From Thermoplasmatota archaeon (lineage in GTDB: Archaea > Thermoplasmatota > E2 > DHVEG-1), in assembly GCA_030605515.1 (NCBI GenBank), contig JAUWIE010000048.1:1-12098 (forward strand): a stretch of 12,098 nt of DNA. The letters run 5' to 3'. The position numbers and the translations under genes are program-made. A model generated the notes under the pieces. The model did no database searches. It was not told where the DNA came from and saw only the letters and a list, made by a program, of their open reading frames with translations. Positions within the stretch are counted from its first letter, which is position 1. Each line of letters opens with the position of its first letter. This document shows positions 1-5,490 of this stretch, in pieces.

Positions 1-66
1 TGGTTCTTTTTTCAAGAGTTGAACGTGATGTTTCTTTAGGTAAACTTCTCCATTACGAATGAACAT
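1..66 (-). CDS. N-terminus of an unidentified leftward protein, cut by the window edge
   Basis: On the minus strand an ATG at 66-64 opens a frame that stays open for all 22 codons to the left edge, beginning MFIRNGEVYLKKHHVQ. An AAGGTG sequence, complementary to the archaeal 16S rRNA tail, sits about six bases before the ATG, which supports the start. The gene is divergent from the nuclease gene at 123, and the start codons of both lie in the same GACATATG context on opposite strands. The fragment is too short to assign a family. A plus-strand frame (3-62, ending in TGA) is also open over the same bases, so the strand choice rests mainly on the ribosome binding site and the divergent symmetry. 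Confidence 0.45.
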   Translation of the reverse strand, partial: MFIRNGEVYLKKHHVQLLKKEP

Positions 67-122
67 ATGTCACACCTTGGGGTATCATCTATGCTTGTTA
101 TGATACTCATAGGAAGCGACAT
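67..122. promoter_or_regulatory. Divergent intergenic region with inverted repeat
   Basis: These 56 bases separate two apparently divergent starts. They contain GTATCAT (82-88) and its exact inverted copy ATGATAC (100-106) around an 11-base spacer, a size suited to a dimeric regulator operator. The palindrome GACATATGTC (118-127) overlaps the start codon at 123, and a near copy, AACATATGTC (62-71), overlaps the start at 66. Operator function is inference; no convincing TATA box was seen here. Confidence 0.35.
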
Positions 123-686
123 ATGTCCTGTCCTAACACAATTAAGATGATAAATGACACACCGTACATATATAATACAGAAGCTGACATTCAAGGTTTG
201 GTTTACTCTGAGCTGTTGAAAGAATATAAAAAAGACTATCTGACTGGACTTACTGACTCAAAAGGAAAAAGATACTTTACAAAACGTGTTCATAGGGAAT
301 ATTTTGTGGGAGAACGCAGGCGTCTCGACACTGTTGTTTTCAGCGAAGAAGAGATAGAAATGATTGACAAAGATTGTCTTGGTATTAAAACCCCGCAAAG
401 GCCAGGTTATCGTCCAGTCAAACTTCAGGATGCTATCGAAATTAAAACCGTGGGAGGTAAAGGTAAGAAGACACTATTTAAAGAAATAACGACGGACATC
501 GATAGACTTGCTAAATTACTCAAAGACAAGAAAACAAAAAACGCCCACTTCACCTTTATAATAAGATGGTCAACTAAAAATAAGAGTATAATGGAAAGGA
601 TGAAAAAAGCCGAAGAACACGCAAAAGAGTGTATAAAGAGTGGTGTAAATTTTTATTGTAATACATATGAAACTTTGTTTAAATAA
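123..686 (+). CDS. Putative PD-(D/E)XK-superfamily nuclease, orphan
   Basis: A 187-residue soluble protein with no signal peptide or membrane segment. The arrangement E20, D69 (in RRLDTVVF) and E106-I-K108 (in DAIEIKTV) matches the conserved acidic-acidic-x-Lys core of PD-(D/E)XK nucleases, with D69 and the ExK on predicted adjacent beta strands. It is followed by a helix-like EITTDIDRLAKLL and a further strand, HFTFIIRW, as is common in restriction-endonuclease folds. That fold is established for many restriction, repair and mobile-element nucleases; the exact family here is not recognised. The ATG at 123 is used, with an AGGAAG-like sequence about nine bases upstream; M9 (147) is an alternative. 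No methyltransferase is seen in the window, so a restriction-modification role is unsupported. It lies in accessory DNA beside an integrase, which suggests element defence or anti-competitor activity (inference). Confidence 0.6.
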   Translation: MSCPNTIKMINDTPYIYNTEADIQGLVYSELLKEYKKDYLTGLTDSKGKRYFTKRVHREYFVGERRRLDTVVFSEEEIEMIDKDCLGIKTPQRPGYRPVKLQDAIEIKTVGGKGKKTLFKEITTDIDRLAKLLKDKKTKNAHFTFIIRWSTKNKSIMERMKKAEEHAKECIKSGVNFYCNTYETLFK

Positions 687-935
687 TAAAGAGCTTCCCC
701 TCACTGGACGGAAACGATTATTGAAAACTATGCCAAGCCCCAGATGTTCAGGAGAATTAGAAACTTCTCCGCTCCTCACTCACTTCGTTCGTTGCGGTGC
801 TCGACCCCGTTGCACTCTCGATCGCTTTACTCCCTCGGGTCGGTTAACAGGAGGATATGGGGCTACAGGTCTTGCAGACCCTTCGCCCAAATTCGCCTTC
901 ACCGAACTTCTCATATCCCCAGCCGTTATATAAAA
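687..935. other. Non-coding GC-rich island with hairpins
   Basis: No convincing gene is present between the nuclease and the leftward hypothetical. The core, roughly 740-925, is visibly richer in G+C than anything nearby and can form several hairpins: GGAGAA/TTCTCC (751-770, eight-base loop), GGTCT/AGACC (868-880, three-base loop) and a long-range GGATATG (853-859) with CATATCC (912-918). AACTTCTC occurs twice (762-769 and 905-912). Short tandem-like units occur near 777-800 (cact, tcgt). Two long open frames cross it on the plus strand, but their Arg/Ser/Pro/Leu-rich translations look like GC-composition artefacts. A structured RNA or a dispersed intergenic repeat is possible. Confidence 0.4.
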
Positions 936-1250
936 TTAAAAGCCAGCGTCTAGAAATCTAATATTCATTTCGACCTTCCCACCCTCATATAGGTCGATTT
1001 TATAATGTCCTCTCATAACTGCTTCTACCATCTTTTGAAATTCTTGTTCTGCGACATCCTTATTATCCCATTTTGCAACATTCCCAAATCTCCAATCATA
1101 TCCCCTTACCTTAAGTGTTGCAAGAAAAAATCCCTTCGACTCATCAAGAGAGAATTCTAAACTTTCTAATTTAACGGGATGTCGCTCTATCTTTGATTCA
1201 TCTAAAGCAATTGCTTGACTTCTGATTGGGTGAACTTTTGATATTGACAT
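936..1250 (-). CDS. Hypothetical protein, 104 residues
   Basis: A small soluble protein with alternating strand-like and charged segments; no transmembrane helix, signal or Cys motif is seen. It begins MSISKVHPIRSQ and has a repeated LDESK motif (in ALDESK near residue 17 and SLDESK near 35). The middle, LATLKVRGYDWRFGN, and the tail, KVEMNIRFLD, look like beta strands flanking a helix (VAEQEFQKMVEAVMR). I do not recognise the family. The start is supported by a TATA-like CTTAAAAG on the minus strand (1280-1273) centred about 26 bases before the ATG, which implies a leaderless transcript; AGGT directly before the ATG is too close to be a useful ribosome site. It faces the nuclease gene across the GC-rich island and belongs to the accessory segment. 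Confidence 0.55.
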   Translation of the reverse strand: MSISKVHPIRSQAIALDESKIERHPVKLESLEFSLDESKGFFLATLKVRGYDWRFGNVAKWDNKDVAEQEFQKMVEAVMRGHYKIDLYEGGKVEMNIRFLDAGF

Positions 1251-1457
1251 ACCTATATGAGAATCCCTCTCCCTTTTAAGATATTTCCATTCTTAAGTGA
1301 CGACATTGGCTAGTAACTTCTGCGGTGTTTGCCAGGAGTGAATTAAAAGATCATTAGCAAATACTACGTTAAACGGTTCCATAAATTTATTTTTCTACTT
1401 CCTTTAGAAATAGCGGAATTTGTACAATCTAGATTTCCATAGTTAAATGCAAATATT
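1251..1457. other. Intergenic, no gene recognised
   Basis: Apart from the TATA-like box for the leftward hypothetical, I see nothing supportable here. Only very short frames occur on either strand, for example a 14-codon GTG frame near 1300-1345 on the plus strand that includes a CGVC motif. The stretch could be decayed coding sequence, but nothing in it can be assigned. Confidence 0.3.
1273..1280 (-). promoter_or_regulatory. TATA-like box for the 104-residue hypothetical
   Basis: CTTAAAAG read on the minus strand is centred about 26 bases upstream of the A of the ATG at 1250, the spacing expected for a leaderless archaeal transcript. Confidence 0.4.
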
Positions 1458-1598
1458 ATGGGTAAATCAGAAGATCTAAAAAATGAATTTGACAGAATCT
1501 CAGATCTGTACATGTTGATGCTTAGTGAGAAAGTCCTCCTTATGGAATCCACGCTAGAAAACTCAGGCCTTTATGTATGGGATGAATCGCCTGGGTAA
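1458..1598 (+). CDS. Small acidic helical protein, 46 residues
   Basis: The frame ATG 1458 to TAA 1596-1598 encodes 46 residues: it starts MGKSEDLKNEFDRISDLYML, continues with a MLSEKVLLMEST helix and ends in LYVWDESPG. An in-frame TAG at 1440-1442 fixes this ATG as the first start. The composition is protein-like: amphipathic, acidic, with heptad-like Leu/Met spacing and a Trp near the end, unlike the shadow frame on the other strand (1364-1552). Neither a Shine-Dalgarno sequence nor a well-placed TATA box is evident. It points the same way as the integrase and sits about 230 bases ahead of its leader. The size and place would suit an element-encoded regulator or accessory factor, but no function can be read from the sequence. 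Confidence 0.4.
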   Translation: MGKSEDLKNEFDRISDLYMLMLSEKVLLMESTLENSGLYVWDESPG

Positions 1599-1825
1599 AT
1601 TAAACTAAAGCGTCGATAGGCATTTTTTCCTCAATGGGAAATCCATGTCATCTATGCCTTGGGGGGTGACATTCAAAAAGAAGTCGACAACAAAATTAAT
1701 AATTTTATATATAATAAGGATTATTGAATAGTTTCGGTGACCCCCCAACAGGGTTTATAAGAGATGAATACCTTATAAATTTGTTAGTATAAAATAGTAA
1801 ATATACAATTTATGAATCCATAATA
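1599..1825. promoter_or_regulatory. Integrase upstream region, rich in inverted repeats
   Basis: This stretch holds three nested or adjacent repeat structures. AGGCAT (1617-1622) pairs with ATGCCT (1653-1658) around an inner TTTCC/GGAAA stem. TTGGGGGGT (1659-1667) pairs with ACCCCCCAA (1740-1748) across a 72-base AT-rich spacer. TTTATAAG (1754-1761) and CTTATAAA (1772-1779) form a perfect inverted repeat with a ten-base spacer, and each half is TATA-like. Further TATA-like sequences follow near 1789 and 1798-1806. It is probably the control region of the integrase; recombinase arm sites or an origin-like role are possible but unproven. Confidence 0.4.
1798..1806 (+). promoter_or_regulatory. 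TATA-like box ahead of the integrase leader ORF
   Basis: TAAATATAC is centred about 25 bases before the ATG at 1826, which would make that ATG the first codon of a leaderless mRNA. The spacing therefore favours real translation from 1826. Confidence 0.4.
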
Positions 1826-1900
1826 ATGACCACCAAGGTGTTTGAGCACCCTGGCAGTCTGGAGTCTGATATCAATGCTATCAAACCCCGTAGAAGATGA
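1826..1900 (+). other. 24-codon leader ORF or out-of-frame integrase N-terminus
   Basis: ATG 1826 to TGA 1898-1900 encodes MTTKVFEHPGSLESDINAIK then PRRR. It is in a different frame from the integrase and overlaps the possible integrase starts at 1842 and 1875. At its end the frame reads AAA CCC CGT AGA AGA TGA; slipping one base forward on CCCC (1886-1889) changes to the integrase frame and yields ...NAIKP-VEDEVGST. CCC-C followed by an Arg codon resembles known +1 slip sites. Alternatives are a coupled leader peptide (GGAG at 1861-1864 lies ten bases before ATG 1875), a genuine one-base mutation, or a sequencing error. The translation looks more protein-like than the integrase-frame residues over the same bases. 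Confidence 0.45.
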
Positions 1901-3131
1901 AGTAGGAAGTACTATTAAACCTTTTTCTGGTCTAGATCAAATACAGACAACAATCAACTTTTTTAACAACAAGTCAGATTCACATTTAACCAATTCCAAA
2001 AACAATGGAATGGTAGGAGGTATTTTTCAAGAATGGAGACAAAAATATGTAAATATAGGCCAAAATATCGAACATCAACCCCTAACAATTGGGAATATGA
2101 TGGAGGAAATAAGAAATAGGTTAGAAAAAATTAAAAGAACAGATGTCCCGCTCTTTTTAGATCCAAAAACCGCTACTTTCATAGATGTTGCAATACATGC
2201 AAAAGTCCACCAATATCTCTCAGATTCAACTATTGAAAAACACTTACGATATGCGCGTTTCATGGAGTTACATCCGCAACCAATAGATTTCAGAAACCTC
2301 ACACCAGAATCATTCATAAGACATGTAATATACCGACTAGAAATAGAAGATCCGCCAGCAACACCAAATGCATTAAACCATGAAAAGAAAGCAGTATTGA
2401 TGTTTCTCAAAGCATTCAAACAATACACAGAAGACTGGAAACAATATGTCAGAACACCACCCATAGTAACAAACGAAGACAATACATATGTACCATTTCC
2501 TAAAACAGTAAACAAACTCTATCATGCAAAATACAGCAATGACAAATACGAAAACATATTGTTACAAACAATTGTATTCATGGGATTCAATTTTGGAATG
2601 AGACCACCAAGTGAAATCTGTAATCTTAACCTTGAAGACATAACAATAAACGAGGATGGTACAGGATACATACGAATACATGAAATGAAGAAACGTGGAA
2701 AACACAGACTAATATATCCATACAACAAAACAGTACTCAGCTCATCCGTATTCAAAACACCAAAGAATTACATAGATAACTGGAGGTATAAGGTTGCAAA
2801 TAAAAACTCAGGAGATGCATTATTTTTAATGCCAGATGGACAAAGAGTTACAAGTTGGTATCTAAGAGATCATATAGCACCAGTTGGAAAGAAAGTATGC
2901 AATGAAAAATCATTCATACTATACACAATGAGACATACTTTTGCAACATATCTCTATGAATACACCAAAGACATGAAGAAAGTAGCAAAACGACTTGGTC
3001 ATACAAAATCAGATACAGTCGACAAATACGTTCACGTTGCAGACTCAATCAAAGAACAAACTGGAAAACGCAATCTATTCAACCAAGCCTTCAGATCGAT
3101 TAAAGCAATCGAGAGGATAGCGAATTTATAA
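1842..3131 (+). CDS. Tyrosine recombinase / phage-type integrase
   Basis: A DNA strand-exchange enzyme of the tyrosine recombinase family. Numbering from TTG 1842 (429 residues): residues about 105-205 form the helical core-binding domain, and 220-410 the catalytic domain. Catalytic candidates are R254 (FGMRPPSEICNL), a Lys at 283/284 or 287 in the beta hairpin (HEMKKRGKHR), R364 in YTMRHTFAT, H387 in RLGHTKSDTV and nucleophile Y396 in DKYVHV. The first His of the usual HxxR box is Tyr (Y361), a change seen in some archaeal integrases. The start is uncertain: TTG 1842 has no proper ribosome site, ATG 1875 has GGAG ten bases upstream, and ATG 1826 in another frame would require a +1 shift at 1886-1889. 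The catalytic domain looks intact. Its position, running toward the 3' end of tRNA-Pro 70 bases away, suggests it integrates an element there. Confidence 0.85.
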   Translation: MSTLAVWSLISMLSNPVEDEVGSTIKPFSGLDQIQTTINFFNNKSDSHLTNSKNNGMVGGIFQEWRQKYVNIGQNIEHQPLTIGNMMEEIRNRLEKIKRTDVPLFLDPKTATFIDVAIHAKVHQYLSDSTIEKHLRYARFMELHPQPIDFRNLTPESFIRHVIYRLEIEDPPATPNALNHEKKAVLMFLKAFKQYTEDWKQYVRTPPIVTNEDNTYVPFPKTVNKLYHAKYSNDKYENILLQTIVFMGFNFGMRPPSEICNLNLEDITINEDGTGYIRIHEMKKRGKHRLIYPYNKTVLSSSVFKTPKNYIDNWRYKVANKNSGDALFLMPDGQRVTSWYLRDHIAPVGKKVCNEKSFILYTMRHTFATYLYEYTKDMKKVAKRLGHTKSDTVDKYVHVADSIKEQTGKRNLFNQAFRSIKAIERIANL

Positions 3132-3144
3132 AAATGGTTGAATA

Positions 3145-3184
3145 TTAGATTGTTGGCAAAAAAGACGTCAATCTAACAATTTTT
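3145..3184 (+). terminator. Hairpin terminator, probably bidirectional
   Basis: TTAGATTG (3145-3152) pairs perfectly with CAATCTAA (3169-3176) around a 16-base loop and is followed closely by TTTTT (3180-3184) on the plus strand, 14 bases after the integrase stop. The loop contains AAAAAA (3158-3163), which is a T6 tract on the minus strand about 38 bases past the tRNA 3' end, so the same segment can end tRNA-Pro transcription. Confidence 0.5.
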
Positions 3185-3200
3185 CTCCGAGAAATGTCAG

Positions 3201-3273
3201 TGGGCCTGCTGAGATTTGAACTCAAGTCTATGGCTCCCGAAGCCACAAGGATGCCAAGCTACCCTACAGGCCC
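3201..3273 (-). tRNA. trnP: tRNA-Pro (anticodon CGG)
   Basis: Read on the minus strand from 3273, the acceptor GGGCCTG pairs fully with CAGGCCC. The D arm is GGGT/ATCC with AGCTTGGC as its loop. The anticodon stem GTGGC/GCCAT encloses TTCGGGA, giving anticodon CGG followed by G37, as is usual for tRNA-Pro. The T arm is TTGAG-TTCAAAT-CTCAG, and the discriminator is A at 3201. CCA is not encoded (CTGAC follows). The gene is intact although it abuts an integrase-bearing segment on its 3' side, as expected if integration rebuilt the tRNA end. No intron is present. Confidence 0.95.
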
Positions 3274-3302
3274 AAATCGGTATTTTTTAAAATAGTTGAT
3301 TG

Positions 3303-3310
3303 TATAAAAG
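3303..3310 (-). promoter_or_regulatory. TATA-like box for tRNA-Pro
   Basis: CTTTTATA on the minus strand lies about 33 bases upstream of the tRNA 5' end (3273), consistent with a promoter giving a short 5' leader. This suggests the tRNA can be transcribed independently of the ribosomal operon. Confidence 0.35.
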
Positions 3311-3320
3311 ATTTTTTGGG

Positions 3321-3327
3321 AAAAAAA
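3321..3327 (-). terminator. Poly-T terminator after rpo3
   Basis: Seven consecutive T residues on the minus strand start about eight bases past the rpo3 stop codon. Oligo-T tracts alone can terminate archaeal RNA polymerase. No strong hairpin is attached. Confidence 0.4.
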
Positions 3328-3335
3328 TGTTTAAT

Positions 3336-4130
3336 TTATTTTAGTTTTTTTAGTAATTTACTGAATTCTGCATATTTTTCAGCAAGAATTTTCGATGATT
3401 CTCTAAGAGCATCTTTTGCCGTAAGTGATCCATCAGTTTCAAAATGAAATATAATTTTACTATCATCTCCTCTAGCACTAATAGCATTATTTTCACATAT
3501 TTCCACACAGGACTGGCAAGTTGTACACTTTTCAATATCATTTACAAATAATTTATCATTTTTAATCTCAAGTATATTTTTTGGGCAAATCTCTACACAT
3601 TTATTACAAAGATTACATTTCTTATGATCAATTTCAACTATGGGATAATACTTAAAACCAGGTGCTTGAACAGGTTGCCATTTCGCATGATCCCTTCCAC
3701 GGCCAAGGACAGCCTCAACCTCAAGAATTAAACGTTGATCATTAAAGAGCTCAACTATTGTAATATTATTCTCCGTAATAGCCCAGGATTTCTCCTCAGG
3801 TAGCAAATCACCAGAACGAACAACTCCCTGACCTTCCTTACTTAGTGTATACCGCACTGTACAGTTTGGACATCCTTTTCCTTTACAAACACATTCATCT
3901 CTAAATGAAAGTAAACTTAAATCAGTTGGAATTGGTACTAATCCAAGCCGATGTGAAATAATTTCATCAAAAAGTGGGCTAGTGTTATCATATATTACAA
4001 TATCTTCAACAGCAAGTTTTGGTAGCTCAGATAGCATAATTCTTCTTAGGGAATTAACAAAATAAGGATTAGTATCTTCAATTCTTAAAACCGCTTTCTT
4101 CGGTTTTAATTCAACAATGTTAACCTTCAT
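3336..4130 (-). CDS. rpo3: DNA-directed RNA polymerase subunit Rpo3 (D) with two Fe-S motifs
   Basis: The alpha-like assembly subunit of archaeal RNA polymerase, which pairs with Rpo11 to nucleate the enzyme. Residues 1-45 and about 220-264 form the dimerisation domain (NPYFVNSLRRIMLSELP is the hallmark helix), and 46-220 the insert domain. Cys80, 82, 87 and 90 (CxC-x4-CxxC) match the zinc loop of eukaryotic Rpb3. Residues about 165-215 form a ferredoxin-like domain with two CxxCxxCxxxC motifs: C172/175/178/182 and C202/205/208/212. Archaeal Rpo3 proteins are known to have two, one or no [4Fe-4S] clusters; this is the two-cluster form. A strong AGGTGG ribosome site overlapping the rps11 stop supports the start, and the gap to rps11 is 11 bases. 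It is the last gene of the operon here. Confidence 0.97.
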   Translation of the reverse strand: MKVNIVELKPKKAVLRIEDTNPYFVNSLRRIMLSELPKLAVEDIVIYDNTSPLFDEIISHRLGLVPIPTDLSLLSFRDECVCKGKGCPNCTVRYTLSKEGQGVVRSGDLLPEEKSWAITENNITIVELFNDQRLILEVEAVLGRGRDHAKWQPVQAPGFKYYPIVEIDHKKCNLCNKCVEICPKNILEIKNDKLFVNDIEKCTTCQSCVEICENNAISARGDDSKIIFHFETDGSLTAKDALRESSKILAEKYAEFSKLLKKLK

Positions 4131-4141
4131 TTTTTATCCAC

Positions 4142-4525
4142 CTAAATTCGTCTACCACGTCTACCGCCTTTCTTCCTACAGCCATCATGTGGAATTGGTG
4201 TTACATCCTCAATTTTTCCAATCCTTAAACCACTTCTAACAAGGGCACGAATAGCCGCTTGAGCTCCACGTCCAGGTGTTAAAGCCTTGTTACCACCCTG
4301 TCCTCTGATTCTAACATTTACACTATCAATTCCTTTATCACGAGCGGCTTCAGCTACTACTTGCGCGACCTTCATAGCAGTATAAGGTGAGCTCTCATCC
4401 TTTGCTGATTTTGTAACCATACCACCAGAGCATCTAGCAATTGTTTCAGCACCTGTTAAATCGGTTATAGTAATAATGATGTTATTAAAAGATGCAAAAA
4501 TATGTGCTATTCCAATTCGTCCCAT
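4142..4525 (-). CDS. rps11: Small ribosomal subunit protein uS11
   Basis: A 127-residue platform protein of the 30S subunit, of normal archaeal length. Recognisable blocks are GIAHIFASFNNIIITITDLTG at the start, GGMVTKSAKDESSPYTAM in the middle, and the very basic C-terminus IPHDGCRKKGGRRGRR, which contacts rRNA and mRNA near the E site. The ATG lies only two bases past the rps4 stop, and its likely ribosome site, GGAGAG, is within the last codons of rps4, so translation of the two is probably coupled. Gene order S4-S11-Rpo3 is the conserved archaeal one. Confidence 0.97.
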   Translation of the reverse strand: MGRIGIAHIFASFNNIIITITDLTGAETIARCSGGMVTKSAKDESSPYTAMKVAQVVAEAARDKGIDSVNVRIRGQGGNKALTPGRGAQAAIRALVRSGLRIGKIEDVTPIPHDGCRKKGGRRGRRI

Positions 4526-4527
4526 AT

Positions 4528-5484
4528 TTAATTCTCTCCATTAACCTTGGTTTCTTTTTTATCTTCAATTTCATTTTTTTCTTTATCTTTTTGTTCAGCT
4601 TTAGGTTCTTCCTTAGGTTTATTGGTTTGATCAGGTTTTTTATTTTTTTCTGGTTCAATTATCTCTTCTTTTAATGGTTCATCTGGTTTTTCTTCCCCAG
4701 TTTTTTCCTCAGTTTTTTCCTCATCAGGTCTTTCTTTTTCCTCAAGTTGTTTTTCTTCAACAGCAGTTCCTTCCGGTTTATCCTCAGATGATTTAGTCTT
4801 ATCCTCTGATTCTGATGGTTTTTCATCAATTATTTCCTTTTTTACTTCTTTATCATCTACTGGTTCAGGTTCTTTTACTTTTTCATCTATTTTTTCAATT
4901 GATTTACCCGCTATTAGTTTTTCAGGTTCTTTATCTTTTATCATAGATATTGGTTTAAAATCAGCACGAGGTCTAGCAGGATGTAAATCATTACTTAAAG
5001 GAGAATCAGAAACATATTCAATATCTGCTTCTTCATCCTTTTTTACCCTATAACTAGGCACAGTTACTTTTCTACCACCAATTGCAACATGACCATGGGA
5101 AATTAATTGTCTAGCTTGATTTGGAGTACTAGCTAAACCCTTTAGGTATGTAAGGGTTTGTAATCTTCTTGATAATATTGACTCAGTCTCAAGAGCAAGT
5201 ACATCATCTAAAGTTGAATTATGTGGTAATATATTCAATCTTATTAAATGCATTAATAATTGACTACTTTCTTTTTTTGTCTGAGGGTCATCGCTACCGA
5301 GCTTTGCAAGAAGTTCTCTAGCCTGCCCACGGTATTTCCTTAAAGCAGTCTCAGCTTTCCATATCTCCCTTTTGTTCTTTAAGCCATATTTTTTAACTAG
5401 TTCATTCTCCATTTTAATACGATCTGCTTGCCATGGGTGACTAGGAGTTACATATTTCTTACTTGAAAACTTTGGCTTACCCAT
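4528..5484 (-). CDS. rps4: Small ribosomal subunit protein uS4 with long charged C-terminal tail
   Basis: A primary rRNA-binding and assembly protein of the 30S body. Residues 1-180 are the ordinary archaeal uS4: an N-terminal region starting MGKPKFSSKKYVTPSHPW, helices, and an S4 RNA-binding domain at about 103-165 (RRLQTLTYLKGLASTPNQAR, then GHVAIGG). Residues about 183-318 are a low-complexity tail of Lys, Glu, Asp and Pro with almost no Arg or aromatic residues, nearly doubling the protein; archaeal uS4 is commonly around 170-190 residues. The tail has no stop or frameshift at the junction and ends six codons after KKETK, so it is a real fusion to the frame. The start lies six bases after the rps13 stop, and the GTGA of that stop region may serve as ribosome site. 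Confidence 0.96.
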   Translation of the reverse strand: MGKPKFSSKKYVTPSHPWQADRIKMENELVKKYGLKNKREIWKAETALRKYRGQARELLAKLGSDDPQTKKESSQLLMHLIRLNILPHNSTLDDVLALETESILSRRLQTLTYLKGLASTPNQARQLISHGHVAIGGRKVTVPSYRVKKDEEADIEYVSDSPLSNDLHPARPRADFKPISMIKDKEPEKLIAGKSIEKIDEKVKEPEPVDDKEVKKEIIDEKPSESEDKTKSSEDKPEGTAVEEKQLEEKERPDEEKTEEKTGEEKPDEPLKEEIIEPEKNKKPDQTNKPKEEPKAEQKDKEKNEIEDKKETKVNGEN

Positions 5485-5490
5485 AAAAAA

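Noticed and set aside
3..62. Plus-strand open frame ending in TGA at 60-62, possible gene tail
   Set aside because: It competes with the minus-strand frame over the same bases, which has an ATG, a well-spaced AAGGTG site and symmetry with the divergent gene. It cannot be excluded without the sequence to the left.
667..953. Two overlapping plus-strand ORFs across the GC-rich block
   Set aside because: Their translations are Arg/Ser/Pro-rich without domain character, neither has a convincing start signal, and both simply follow the absence of AT-rich stop codons.
1364..1552. 62-codon minus-strand ORF
   Set aside because: Overlaps the more protein-like plus-strand 46-codon ORF and lacks promoter or ribosome site signals.
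1..3200. CRISPR array or att duplicate of the tRNA 3' end
   Set aside because: No regularly spaced repeats were seen, and no copy of the T-arm and acceptor sequence of tRNA-Pro was found in this part by eye.
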